From: Beroe forskalii
Taxonomy: Eukaryota > Ctenophora > Nuda > Beroida > Beroidae
Assembly: GCA_011033025.1 (NCBI GenBank)
Contig: WFMF01000005.1
Coordinates: 744,001-808,000, forward strand
Direction: 5' to 3'
Length of the DNA: 64,000 nucleotides
The stretch's first letter is position 1; every line of letters starts with the position of its first letter. Positions 45,829 to 56,879 of the stretch are shown here, one piece after another. Both the position numbers and the translations under genes were made by a program. The notes beneath the pieces were generated by a model. It saw nothing but the letters and a program-made list of their open reading frames with translations. It had not been told where the DNA came from and did not search any database.

Positions 45829-46816
45829 GGGGGCCGGGGGGGGGTCTGAGGTCAATTTTCGTTTTTTTGTTGTTTCTGATAGAGGAGAACGCCAGCTACC
45901 AGTAGGTTTTTACACCATGAAAAAATATTGTTCCTAGCCAAAGTTATGAATTTTTCAAATAGCCAGTTCGCCTGTAATTACAGTACGCGCGCAAACTTAC
46001 GACGCGATTTGCCGAAAATTAACTTTAAAATTATACTCCTCCTACAAATTTTGAGATAAACCCTTGAAACTTGGTAGTTATGTTCTAGGGCATAAAACTA
46101 AACTTTGCATCGAGCCGATTTTTGATTTAGGCCTCAGAAGTGAAAATATGATTTTTCAAAGTTGGCTCCTGTCACAAAAATCATCAAAATTGGTGATTTT
46201 GAGATTTCAAAAATCGATATTTTCACTTCTGAGGCCTAAATCAAAAATCGGCTCGATGCAAAGTTTAGTTTTATGCCCTAGAACATAACTACCAAGTTTC
46301 AAGGGTTTATCTCAAAATTTGTAGGAGGAGTATAATTTTAAAGTTAATTTTTCGGCAAATCGCGAACTCGCGATTTGAAAAATTCATAACTTCGGCTAGG
46401 AACAATATTTTTTGATGCGGTAAAAACCTACTAGTAGCTGGCGTTCAGCTCTATCAGAAACAACAAAAAACCGAAAATCGACCTCAGACCCCCCCGGCCC
46501 CCTTAAAAGTAATTCTGATCACCAAACCGTGTTCTTTGGGTATGACTTACTATACAAAAATTCAAAAATTTTGTTGCTATCTCTTTTGGTTAAAAAGTTA
46601 TTATGCGTTAAAGTTATGCCCATATATGGTCATTGACCATATATGGGCATACGAAAATCGGCCATATCTCAGCCCCTGAACTAGATAGAAGCATAATTCT
46701 TTGACCTATACCCCCATTTTCATACCTGTAGAAAACGATGAACACAACGAGAAGTTACATAAACAAGTAGTTTCTGAGTTAATGCTTCCAAGGAATTGGC
46801 CTTTATAATTAACAGG

Positions 46817-47046
46817 TGTTGATATTCGTTTTTATTATTATTTTATATTATTATTCAGATTATTATATTTCCCCTTATATCCCTTTACTTTGATATAGTT
46901 ATTCCCCCGTGAATATAATTTTCCCATATATCTGAATATAAACTCAACATACTCTTCCTTCCTAGGCTAGATGGTTCGTTACCCCTGATAAAGATCTTTT
47001 CATTTGGTTCTGGGTTCTGGTTTACGCTTCCACTATAAATATCTCA
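46817..47046 (+). repeat. Copia 5' LTR
   Basis: 230 bp, starts TG and ends CA; AT-rich with a TATAAATATC near its end. Same sequence as the 3' LTR by eye. Confidence 0.95.
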
Positions 47047-47813
47047 TGGTAGCAGGAAGTGGTTGCTAGCTTGTTGATCTCCAGTGTACTCCACAAAGTT
47101 TGCAGAAGACACAATCTTGTGTTGAAGGACTCTACAAGTCATTGTACTGAGGAGTACTACAAACTGTAGTACTGAAGACTTTATTTGGACACTCAGCTAG
47201 TTGTTGTGGAGAAAACAGACTATTTGAAGATTCTACAAGCTCTTGTGTGGAAACCCTTGTGTTTGGAGAAACTACAATCTGCTGTGGACAACTGTGACCA
47301 GAACATTCCTGTTTAGAGTTCAAGACCCTTCAAGGATTCCAGTTGTGCGTACTACTCAAGACCCAGTTACAAGAAGACACCTCTCCAGCGAAGAATATTC
47401 CTGTTGAGATTCCTGCTCAAGACTGCTCGAGGATCCCAGTTGTGTACTGCTCAAGACCCAGTGACAAGAAGATACCTCACCAGATAAGGAGATTCCTGTT
47501 GAGTTTTCAAGACCTATCAAGAAGTTAGTAAATTCTGGAAATTGTATCAAAATTGGTTTGTCATTGAAAATTGATTTTATCTTGAAAGTTGATTTAACTG
47601 AAATTGATATCTTGAAAATCTGTGAAATTTTGATAAGTGGTGAGCTCTTGAAAATTGATTACATACTGAAAAGTAGTGAATCGCTCACAGTTAATATATC
47701 CAGAAAGCCATCTAGTGTAACGTTTGAAACTCATTACCTTTTACTCTCACTCACTCACCAGAAATACAACTTACTACATCTGATTACAACTTGTATAATC
47801 AAAATCCCTAGCC

Positions 47814-50801
47814 ATGAAATGTAGACCCCCTAAATTCAAAGAAGGAGACTCCTACAAGACTTATAGGACTTTGGTTGATAGATGGGACAAATCAACCAGT
47901 GATATCCCTGGTCAGGCAAAAGCCACTGCTCTCATTCTGAACATAGAGAATCAGAAAGCACTGAATGAAGTAGTGAAGAGATCAGCACAGATACAATCTG
48001 TATCAACTTTGACAGATGTTCTTGATAACTTATTCAGGCAAGAAGTTGATCCTGTGGGAGATCTTTTCATGAAATATAAGGAGTTTGATGACATATCAAG
48101 ATATGATAATGAAACTGTGAGGGATTACCTGGATAGATTCTGTTATCTAAAAGAAGAATTGGAAAACAATCATCAGTTGAATATTCCCCAAGTTATCATT
48201 TGCTACAAGCTTCTAGAAGGAGCAAGAGTCTCAGAGCAGACTAAACAAATGATTGGAGCTGATGTCAAGGAGGCTAACTTCGAAGAGATCTCCAAAAGGC
48301 TGAGCAGAGCATTCAACTTTCTTGGAGTTCCGAAGAATGCTGGACTTAACTTGACTAGGATCAAAGAGGAACCTTTAGAAGATACTCTGGAACCAGTCAA
48401 TGCTCTGTTCGTCAAATCAGTGCAGTGCTACATATGTGGTGATCCCAACCACATGCAATATCAGTGTCCTCATAACCAGTGCAAATATGTTCTGAACCAT
48501 GTTACTAAAGCTTATGAACTGGAAACTCCTCATAAAGTTGAAGAAACAGTTGCTGTATCTGGAAACAGAAGGACCCAGGAAGTTGTTCCGAGCAAAGCAG
48601 ACAACTCACAACATGTTGGCAACAATCAAATGGAGCAGCTGAACAGCTATCAGTATGCTGACCCTGGAAGTAGACAATGGCATGATGGCAGAAATTCAAG
48701 CTATCAAGGTGACTGGATGCAGTATCAGTCATATCAACCTTACTGGCAAAACCAAGACTATCAGAACAACAATAACAGAGGAAGATATCAGAACAACAGA
48801 GGAAGAGGAAACAACAATGGAAGAAATTATGGCCGAGGCAGAAATGGATCTAACAGATATGATAATTACCAAAATGGATCCAACAGGTATGATAACTACT
48901 ATCAGAGCTTCCAGCAAGATCAAATCAGCAATCAACCTCCAATCAATGGAAGAAGTAGAGGTCATCCAGGTCAATTTCAACAGAGTAGAAGTAACACCAG
49001 AACTCCTCCAAATATTCAGCATACCATGATGAATTCATCAAATCAAACACAACCTCCAAGGCAAAATAATGATCAAGAATATGTGTACCTAGCTTCTGAA
49101 CCTGTACAAGTCTCTGGTCTTGTTTCAGAGTGTCTCAATCAAGCACTTCTGGACTCAGGTGCTGGCAAGACTGTTTGTGGATCAGATTGGTTAAAAGTCT
49201 ATGAAGATGCTCTTCAAGAACCTTTGAAAGAGATTGATGACCAAAAGATTCTGTTTAGGTTTGGAGACAATGAACCTGTTGAGAGTGCCAAACATGTCTG
49301 GATACCTGCTGAGATTGGAAGAAAACATGTGTACCTAGACACCTATGTGGTACCTTCCTCCATTCCACTTCTTTTATCCAGAGAGTCTATGAAGAAGGCA
49401 GACATGAACATAGACTTCAGTTCTGACACTGTCAGGATAAAAGATGAGAAGCACCCAAGCTCTTTAACCTCTTGTGGGCAATATGTCATACCCATCCTTC
49501 CCTCCAAAGAGATTGGGAACATGAAGTCAATGCTCAGTATTCCAATACTTGTCAATGAGGTTTGTAAAATCTCACCAGAAGAGAAGGCAAGTAAGCTTCA
49601 CAAAGTCTTTGCTCATGCTACTGCTGAAAGGATCTACAAACTAGTGTGTGGTGCCAATGGACCTGATGTGAAATTGAAGAAAGCACTAGAAGAGACTGTG
49701 AGAAACTGTGATGTATGCCAAAGGATAAAGAAACCACCACCACGTCCTAAAGTCTGCCTTCCTCTGTCATCAGCCTTCAATGAAGTTGTTGCTATGGATC
49801 TAAAATTAATTGATGGAAAACCTGTCCTGCATCTCATTGATACCTTCACTAGATTCTCAGCAGGAAAGTTTATCAGGTCAAAGCATGCAGAAAAGATCAT
49901 TGAATCCTTGTTTCAGATTTGGCTCAGTATATTCGGAAGACCTCTGGAATTCTTTTCTGATAATGGCACTGAGTTTGTGAATGAGGAGTTTCGTGACCTG
50001 TGTGAAAAATATGAGATCAAGATCAAAGTGACACCTGTCGAAAGTCCATTCAGTAATGGCATCTGTGAAAGGCACAACGCTATCATAGATGAAATGACAA
50101 GGAAGATAAAGAAATCAACAAACTGCTCATGGGATATTGCACTGCAATGGGCATTGAATGCAAAGAACAATCTGCAGAATATCTATGGTTACTCTCCTCA
50201 ACAGTTGGTATTTGGCCAGAATGCTTCCCTACCCTCAATCAACAATGTGAAGAACATAGCTTCCCTGAGTGAAGACAATGCCAGCAAAGTTGTGAGTGAC
50301 AACTTGAATGCCATGAAGGCAGCCAGAGAAGAATTCACGAAGATTGAAAGCAATGTTCGTCTGAAAAGAGCCATGAAAGGCAGGGTTTATCAATACAATA
50401 ATGAAGTGTTGTTACCTGGTGATGAGGTCTACTACAAGCGATTGCATGACAAGGATTATCATGGACCAGGAAAGATTATAACTACAGTTGATCAGAATGT
50501 TATTGTTAAGCATGGGGGCAAGATTATCAGACTTCATAAGAGTAAAGTCAAGCTGAAAAATCAACTCTCTGATGTACACAGCCTCTTTGATACCATTGAT
50601 GAGAGCTGCCGCTTCTGCTGCCATTGCACTGGTTACCACATTTTTGATTTTCGTGCAGCTCCAGCTAACTACACTGGACTGCGTACCATTAGACAAAAGT
50701 ATGATGTGACCTCCGACAGAATGTTGCTTCTCGTTAACAATACCGTACCTCCCATCAGCAAAACAGTAGAGGACCAGCCTTCTGATGTTTCCAATGTTTG
50801 A
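47814..50801 (+). CDS. Copia gag-protease-integrase part (fossil element)
   Basis: A long open stretch inside the retrotransposon. In order: a Gag region (about residues 1-190) of the UBN2/Copia type, a CCHC zinc knuckle CYICGDPNHMQYQCPHNQC (about residue 205), an Asn/Gln/Arg-rich linker (NNRGRYQNNRGRGNNNGR), an aspartic protease motif LLDSGAGKTVC (about residue 445), an integrase zinc-binding HHCC region (HKVFAHATAERIYKL...CDVCQR) and a DDE core with DLKLIDGK, FFSDNGTEF and ESPFSNGICERHN (about residues 660-750). Copia order (integrase before reverse transcriptase) fits. The last part of the frame is not element protein but overlaps the opposite-strand RNase H segment. Confidence 0.88.
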   Translation: MKCRPPKFKEGDSYKTYRTLVDRWDKSTSDIPGQAKATALILNIENQKALNEVVKRSAQIQSVSTLTDVLDNLFRQEVDPVGDLFMKYKEFDDISRYDNETVRDYLDRFCYLKEELENNHQLNIPQVIICYKLLEGARVSEQTKQMIGADVKEANFEEISKRLSRAFNFLGVPKNAGLNLTRIKEEPLEDTLEPVNALFVKSVQCYICGDPNHMQYQCPHNQCKYVLNHVTKAYELETPHKVEETVAVSGNRRTQEVVPSKADNSQHVGNNQMEQLNSYQYADPGSRQWHDGRNSSYQGDWMQYQSYQPYWQNQDYQNNNNRGRYQNNRGRGNNNGRNYGRGRNGSNRYDNYQNGSNRYDNYYQSFQQDQISNQPPINGRSRGHPGQFQQSRSNTRTPPNIQHTMMNSSNQTQPPRQNNDQEYVYLASEPVQVSGLVSECLNQALLDSGAGKTVCGSDWLKVYEDALQEPLKEIDDQKILFRFGDNEPVESAKHVWIPAEIGRKHVYLDTYVVPSSIPLLLSRESMKKADMNIDFSSDTVRIKDEKHPSSLTSCGQYVIPILPSKEIGNMKSMLSIPILVNEVCKISPEEKASKLHKVFAHATAERIYKLVCGANGPDVKLKKALEETVRNCDVCQRIKKPPPRPKVCLPLSSAFNEVVAMDLKLIDGKPVLHLIDTFTRFSAGKFIRSKHAEKIIESLFQIWLSIFGRPLEFFSDNGTEFVNEEFRDLCEKYEIKIKVTPVESPFSNGICERHNAIIDEMTRKIKKSTNCSWDIALQWALNAKNNLQNIYGYSPQQLVFGQNASLPSINNVKNIASLSEDNASKVVSDNLNAMKAAREEFTKIESNVRLKRAMKGRVYQYNNEVLLPGDEVYYKRLHDKDYHGPGKIITTVDQNVIVKHGGKIIRLHKSKVKLKNQLSDVHSLFDTIDESCRFCCHCTGYHIFDFRAAPANYTGLRTIRQKYDVTSDRMLLLVNNTVPPISKTVEDQPSDVSNV

Positions 50802-51530
50802 TATGTTTAGCTGTATCTCCGTGAACTTTGTCTTCTGTGCAATTCTCACGAGATCTTGCATGTCAGATACTGTTGGTTTCGAGTTCTTCATGCTGCAGTT
50901 CAGAACAGAAAATATCATATCTGGTCTGGATTGGGTGACCACCCAAACAAGCTGTCCAACCAGTCTTCTGTACTGTGTGGTTTCTTCTTTAAACAAGAGG
51001 TCATCTTTGCTCCTGCCATTCTTGTCAAATGAGGGAACAACAATATCCCTGATGAAATTCTTCTGATCCAGGGATATCGTGTCTCCATGTTGCGTGATGT
51101 TAACACCCACATAGCAGAACTTTTCTTTCACTTTGTTTAGAGATCTCAAACACTTTCTTGATTTCAGCAATAACTCCTTCATGGAATTCTGCTGTTCCTC
51201 CATAGATCATATCATCTACATGGATTTGAATCACTCCATTCAAATTTCCTACCTCAGAGTACCACATGAACATTGCCTTATCTAATTTAGATTGCTTGCA
51301 TCCTAGGTTGATCAAGCATTCTGTCAGGCTTTTTATACCACCATCTGCTGGAATCTTTGAGGCCATAGACTGGTTTCTTCAGAAGCCACAAAATACCCTT
51401 CTTTCTGGCATACTTGGGTGGCTTTACATAGATTGCTCTGTCTATAGTTCCAGATTTCAGGAATGCAGCTTTAATATCCATGGTGTGAAGGACAAAAGAC
51501 TCACTCATAGCTATGTTGAATAAAACTCTC
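50560..51530 (-). pseudogene. Copia reverse transcriptase / RNase H part (fossil, opposite strand)
   Basis: The minus strand carries Copia polymerase similarity: TMDIKAAFLKSGTIDRAIYV, IQIHVDDMIYGG (the DD catalytic pair of Copia reverse transcriptase), YRRLVGQLVWVVTQSRPDM and the RNase H stretch CFADGRYGIVNEKQHSVGGH then MAAEAAALINGIKEAVYI. Limits are approximate. It is fragmentary and on the opposite strand to gag-integrase within the same pair of LTRs. Confidence 0.85.
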
Positions 51531-51695
51531 TGGGACCTCTTTTCTGAAGTGGGTGAGCTAGTTCGTAAATAATGATATAAAATGTAAACAAATTAAAACA
51601 ATTGAGTTGTAACAATGAAATTATGATTTTGAAATATGTTTGACAATTTATTATAAGTTTATATCTCAAAAAATTTAGTCTGGGCGGGGAGAGTA

Positions 51696-51925
51696 TGTTG
51701 ATATTCGTTTTTATTATTATTTTATATTATTATTCAGATTATTATATTTCCCCTTATATCCCTTTACTTTGATATAGTTATTCCCCCGTGAATATAATTT
51801 TCCCATATATCTGAATATAAACTCAACATACTCTTCCTTCCTAGGCTAGATGGTTCGTTACCCCTGATAAAGATCTTTTCATTTGGTTCTGGGTTCTGGT
51901 TTACGCTTCCACTATAAATATCTCA
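51696..51925 (+). repeat. Copia 3' LTR
   Basis: 230 bp, by eye identical to 46,817-47,046; followed by the ACAGG target duplication. Confidence 0.95.
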
Positions 51926-52077
51926 ACAGGCAAAAAAGTTTTTGCCATCTGGCGAGCTCAAAAAAATAATTTTTTCCAAAATTTTTTCGATTTGTGGTTT
52001 TCTTGTGTCCTAGGCTGTATGAAAATACCCCAGGCATTTTGAATTGCCAAAGACGGGAAATTCTGTTACACCCTACT

Positions 52078-54540
52078 ACACACAGCCTCCACTAGGCTCC
52101 TCTCAGCCTCGACTAGCCTCCACTCAGCCTCCACCTGGCTCCACTCAGCCTCCGCTAGTCTCCACTAGGCTCCAGACAGCCTCCACTAGGCTCCACACAG
52201 CCTCCAATAGGCTCCACACAGCCTCCACTAGGCTCCACTCAGCTTCAACTAGCCTCAACACAGCCTCCACTAGCCTCCACTAGGCTCCAGACAGCCTCCA
52301 CTAGGCTCCACTCAGCCTCAACTAGCCTCCATACAGCCTCCACTAGCCTACACTAGGCTCCAGACAGCTTCCACAATAGGCTCCAAACAGCCTCCACTAG
52401 GCTCCACACAGCCATCAATAGGCTCCACACAGCCTCCACTAGGCTCCACTCAGCCCAACTAGGCTCCACAAAGCCTCCAATAGGCCTCCACTAGCCTACA
52501 CTAGGCTCCAGACAGCCTCCACTAGGCTCCAGACAGCCTCCACTAGTCTCCACTCAGCCACCACTAGGCTCCAGACAGCCTCCACTAGGCTCCAGACAGC
52601 CTCCACTAGTCTCCACTCAGCCACCACTAGGCACCACTCAGCCTCCACTAGGCTCCACTCAGCCTCCAATAGGCTCCACTCAGCCTCCACTAGCCTCCAA
52701 TAGGCTCTAGACAGCCTCCACTAGGTTCCATTCAGCCTCCACTAGGTACCACACAGTGGAGTCTAGTGGAGGCTGTGTGGGGGCTAGTGGAGACTGAGTG
52801 GAGCCTTGTGTATGCTGAGTAGAGCCTAGTGGAGGCTGAGTGGAGGGTAGTTGAGGCTTGTAGAGGCTGAGTGGAGGCTAGTGGAGGCTGAGTGAAGTCT
52901 AGTGGAGGCTGAGTGGAGCCAAGTGGAGGCTGAGTAGAGCCTAGTGGAGGCTGAGTGGAGGGTAGTTGAGGCTTGTAGAGGCTGAGTGGAGGCTAGTGGA
53001 GGCTGAGTGAAGTCTAGTGGAGGCTGAGTGGAGCCTTGTAGAGGCTGAGTGGAGGCTGATAAGAGGCTAGTTTAGGCTCAGTGGAGGCTGTGTGGAGGCT
53101 AGTGGAGGCTGAGTGGAGCCAAGTGGATGCTGAGTTGAGGCTACTGGAGGCTGAGTGGAGGTTATGTGGAGCCTAGTGAAGGCTGAGTGGAGCCTAGTGG
53201 AGGCTAAGTGGAGCCTAGTGGAGGCTGAGTGGAGACTGTGTGGGGGCTAGTGGAGGCTGAGTGGAGCCTAGTGGAGGCTGAGTGGAGGCTGTGGAGCGTA
53301 GTGGAGGCTGAGTGGAGGCTACTTTAGGCTGAGTGGAGGCTGTGTGGAGCCTAGTGGAGGCTGAGTGGAGCTTAGTGGAGGCTGAGTGGAGGATAGTTGA
53401 GGCTAGTAGAGGCTCAGTGGAGGCTAGTGGAGGCTGAGTGAAGCCTAGTGGAGGCTGAGTGGAGGCTAGTGGAGGCTATGTGGATCCTAGTGGAGGCTAA
53501 ATGGAGCCTAGTGGAGGCTGAGTGGAGCTTAGTGGAGGCTGTGTGGGGGCTAGTGGAGGATGAGTGGAGCCTAGTGGATGCTGAGTGGAGGCTGAGTAGA
53601 GGCTAGTTTAGGTTGAGTGGAGGCTGAGTGGAGCCTAGTGGAGGCTGAGTGGAGGGTAGCTGAGGCTTTTTGGAGGCTAGTGGAGGCTGACTGGAGCCTA
53701 GTGGAGGCTGAGTGAAGTCTAGTGGAGGCTGATTGGAGGCTAGTGGAGCTTAGTCGAGGCTGAGTGGAGCCTGTTTGGAGGCTAGTGACGGAGGCTGAGT
53801 AGAGGCTAGTGGAGGCTGAGTGGAGCCTAGTGGAGGCTGAGTGGAGGCTAGTGGAGCCTAGTGGAGGCTGAGTGGAGGGTAGCTGAGGCTTTTTGGAGGC
53901 TAGTGGAGGCTGACTGGAGCCTAGTGGAGGCTGAGTGAAGTCTAGTGGAGGCTGATTGGAGGCTAGTGGAGGCTAAGTGGAGCCTAGTGGAGGCTAGTGG
54001 AGCTTAGTCGAGGCTGAGTGGAGGCTGTGTGGAGGCTAGTGGCGGCTAGAGGAGGCTAGCGGAGGCTGATTGGATGCTAGTGGAGCCCAGTGGAGGCTGT
54101 GTGGGGGCTAGTGGAGGCTGAGTGGATCCTAGTGGATGCTGAGTGGAGGCTGAGTAGATGCTAGTTTAGGCTGAGTGGAGCCTAGTGGAGGCTGAGTGGA
54201 GGGTAGTTGAGGCTAGTAGAGGCTTTTTGGAGGCTAGTGGAGGCTGAGTGGAGCCTAGTGGAGGCTGAGTGAAGTCTAGTAGTGGCTGGATGGAGCCTAG
54301 TGGAGGCTAAGTAGAGCCTAGTGGAGGCTGAGTGGAGGCTGAGTGGAGCCTGTGTGGAAGCTAGTGACGGAGGCTTAGTGGAGGCTAGTGGCGGCTAGTG
54401 GAGGCTGAGTGGAGCCTAGTGGAGGCTGAGTGAAGTCTATTGGAGGCTGAGTGGAGGCTAGTAGAGGCTTTCTGGAGGCTAGTGGAGGCTGAGTGAAGCC
54501 TAGTGGAGGTTAAGTGGAGATTAGTTGGAGCTGTCTGAAA
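52078..54540. repeat. 21-bp minisatellite (right block) with an orientation switch
   Basis: From 52,078 to about 52,755 units read AGCCTCCACTAGGCTCCACTC. From about 52,757 to 54,520 they read as the complement, GGCTGAGTGGAGCCTAGTGG. The switch point is CCACACAGTGGAGTC. In all, more than 100 units; higher-order blocks of several hundred bp recur (GGAGGGTAGTTGAGGCTTGT at about 52,845 and 52,962). Confidence 0.93.
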
Positions 54541-55009
54541 GTTTGAATCTATATTTTTTCCCCAAATTTGTACACATTTTGCCAGTTTCAGCAAGAAATT
54601 TTTTTATAGAGGCTTGTTGATTTAGGCTCCACTTCGCCTCCACTCAGCCTTCAAATAGCTTACATGCCATTAAGTAAGACGGTGAGACCTGATATAACTG
54701 ACAGCAGTACCTCTAGGAAGCCAAGTTGCTATGCAGTTGAAGCTTTGGGGCATTGGCAGTCTGGCAGAGATGTGTAGTCCACATCTATCATATTGATGGA
54801 AATTAGATTCTAGCATGAATGTTATGGACCAGAGCGCAGAAAAAACGCCAAATCATGAAAAGGGAATCAGCTATTTTACAACTTTTCAATATTTGAATGT
54901 AATTCAGTTCAAGACCAATTTATGCCACGTGGAGATACCACGTGGAGATTCCAGATTTGGGGAAAATCATCATCTGACTCTGAGTTCCAAATTTTCCCAT
55001 CGTAAAGTA
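54541..55009. other. unique-looking spacer in the 15-kb element
   Basis: AT-rich, with a stray patch of the minisatellite at about 54,622-54,650 and a tandem CCACGTGGAGAT at about 54,929. No counterpart in the left half recognised beyond TTTATACTTTGG. Confidence 0.5.
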
Positions 55010-56276
55010 TAAACCGTACATAAAAATCAAATGAAAAGCCGTTTTTGGTTGGTGCGCTTGGACCATTATATATGACATTTTGGTCCTTGCGCTTCCCCCA
55101 AAAAACGGCTTTTGCTTCATAACTTGAAAAGTAAAGGGTTTAGAGCATATGTTTATCAACAAGTCGTATATAAACATGACCATTGCGATTCTTTTGAGCT
55201 ATGAACGAAGTCCCTACGACTTTTGTGGCCTAAATTATGAAGAATCACCAACTTCAAGCCTGCGCATGGGCTAAAAACATGTTTTGGCCCATAACTCGGT
55301 TTGTGAGCATTTTAGGGCATATGTTTATTAACAAGTCGTATATAAACATGGCCATTGCGCTTCGTTTGAGCCCAAGTAGAAGTCTCTACGACCTTCCTAT
55401 TAATGTTGCATTACTTTCCAAATTTTGATGCCTGAAATCTTATTTGTCTTCATGCAGGTGGTCAAAAATAAAGTTTTGACCAATAACTTGTTTTCTGGTG
55501 ATTTTAGAGCACATGTTCATCAATAATTCCAATATGAAGTTGGTTATCGCGATTCTGTTGAGCTATGAATGGAACCTTCATGACCTTCTTAAGCCGAGAT
55601 ATGAATTTCCGCCTTGCGGTTGGCCCAAAATAAGGTTTTTGGCCCATAACTCATTTTCTGTGCATTTTAGGGCATATCTTCATCAACAATTGTGTATAAA
55701 TGTGATGACTGCGATTCTTTTAAGCTATAAACGGAACCTGTACGACCTTCCCCGACCGAGATATGAATTTCCACCTTGCGGTTGGCCAAAAAATAAGTTT
55801 TTTGGCCCATAACTCATTTTCTGTGCATTTTAGGGCTTATCTTTATCAACAATTGTATGTAAATGTGATGATTGCGATTCTTTTAAGCTATAAACGGAAC
55901 CTGTACGACCTTCCCCGACCGAGATATGAATTTGCACTCTGCGGGTGGCCAAAAATGACGTTTTTGGCCCATAACTCATTTTCTGTGCATTTTAGGGCAT
56001 ATTCTAATTGACAATTGTCAATAAATGTGATGATTGTGATTCGTTTGAGCTAAAAACCGAGTCTGTACGACCTTCCTAGACCGAGATATGGAATTTCATA
56101 TTGTGCGCTGATAGAAAAAAGGGCGTGGCCCAAAAAGGGGTCGAGCACCATCTGAAAAATTTGGCTCCCGGGCTTTTTTCGTTTAGAATGGTCCAAAGAA
56201 GGTATAACAACTGTCCATAGAACTCTAACAATTTTTGCAGATTTCCTCCAAAATATGTGCTTTACCTACCAGACTA
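55010..56276 (-). repeat. right inverted arm: seven contiguous ~155-bp repeats
   Basis: Inverse of the two left pieces (44,240-44,640 then 41,124-41,965) joined together. In place of the 2.2-kb orphan-gene segment there is only about 50 bp (about 55,400-55,450, ATTAATGTTGCATTAC region). Confidence 0.9.
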
Positions 56277-56454
56277 TATACCCTCATACTGTGACACGAA
56301 TAGTGTTCCTACCAGAGGATTAGATCACATAAAAGACAGTGAATTGATATGATATTTATTATTTCGATGACAGTTAACAGTGCGTATAATCAAATACCGC
56401 TATTTCGCAGATAAGGACTGTTTATTCGGTTCCTGAAGAGCATTTGTGTAGTAA

Positions 56455-56645
56455 CATGGTGAGTAATAATGTCGAGCCCCGAAGGGGCAAGCCATTATTA
56501 CGAACCGTATTACGCACTTATGTATGTAGATGCGCTTCCGAAGATGCGCTGTGCCGAACGACAAGACTCCTCACATTTAACAATTAAGTCTGAGGAGTAA
56601 CGGTCGTGTATTATTTACGTACTTTCGTAGTACTGCAACCACTAT
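56455..56645. repeat. cluster of hairpins
   Basis: Stems GTAATAATG/CATTATTAC, GATGCGCTTCCGAAGATGCGC-like and ACTCCTCA/TGAGGAGT follow one another, similar in style to the element at 145-315. Possibly one fold-back element with several loops. Confidence 0.5.
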
Positions 56646-56879
56646 AGTTTCGAACATATTAAAGATAAGTTTCGAAAACCACTCGTTTTTAGCAGTTTTC
56701 CAACAAAACTTATCCAAACATGTGCGTCCTTGCTAGCAGTTGCAGTTGCAGTATTTTTAAGTATTTGAAGTATGTTTAAAGGAATATAAAATCAGGTCCC
56801 CCTGAGGCAATGAAACCAGATTATTCATCAGATTCTACAGTACTTCTATCTGATAGGTTAGAAAATTATGTGAATAATT

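Larger units (their letters stand above)
46817..51925 (+). mobile_element. Copia-type LTR retrotransposon, recent, broken
   Basis: Two 230-bp LTRs (TGTTGATATTCG...ATCTCA) that I read as identical, flanked by the 5-bp target duplication ACAGG (46,812-46,816 and 51,926-51,930). A primer-binding-site-like TGGTAGCAGGAAG follows the 5' LTR and a purine-rich GGGCGGGGAGAG precedes the 3' LTR. Gag, protease and integrase lie on the plus strand; reverse transcriptase/RNase H similarity lies on the opposite strand, so the internal part is rearranged. Despite its youth this copy is broken, with a handful of breaks. It is inserted in the right arm of the fold-back palindrome. Confidence 0.93.
45276..52073. 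mobile_element. 1.7-kb fold-back palindrome split by a Copia element
   Basis: GGGTGTAACAGAATTTCCCG at the left end and its inverse at the right end; about TA at each flank. Excluding the Copia insertion the element is about 1,684 bp and almost entirely two inverted arms meeting near 46,195. Each arm holds a smaller hairpin TATGCCCATATATGGTCAAT...GACCATATATGGGCATA. The left arm has an extra 95-bp palindrome. No coding capacity; a non-autonomous fold-back element that sits inside the minisatellite. Confidence 0.85.
41124..56276. mobile_element. 15-kb TIR element carrying an orphan gene and nested repeats
   Basis: The ends are TAGTCTGGTAGGTAAAGCAC (41,124) and its inverse (ending 56,276), flanked by TAT on both sides (41,121-41,123 and 56,277-56,279). 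If the outer TA is counted as target, the duplication is TA. The long inverted arms are made of about 155-bp tandem repeats. Contents left to right: arm repeats, a decayed HAxTGxD/CXC gene, two more arm repeats, 21-bp minisatellite, fold-back palindrome holding a Copia element, a longer minisatellite, the right arm. I recognise no DDE transposase, so class and movement are unproven. It could also be a composite grown around an inverted repeat. Confidence 0.7.

Noticed and set aside
50412-51203. A separate minus-strand host gene beside integrase
   Set aside because: Its similarity is to Copia reverse transcriptase/RNase H and it lies between the two LTRs, so it belongs to the retrotransposon.
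44980-54600. Stop-free heptad frames such as SLVEAEW or STRLHSA
   Set aside because: They follow from a 21-bp repeat unit with no stop codon in several frames on both strands. No start context, no unique sequence.
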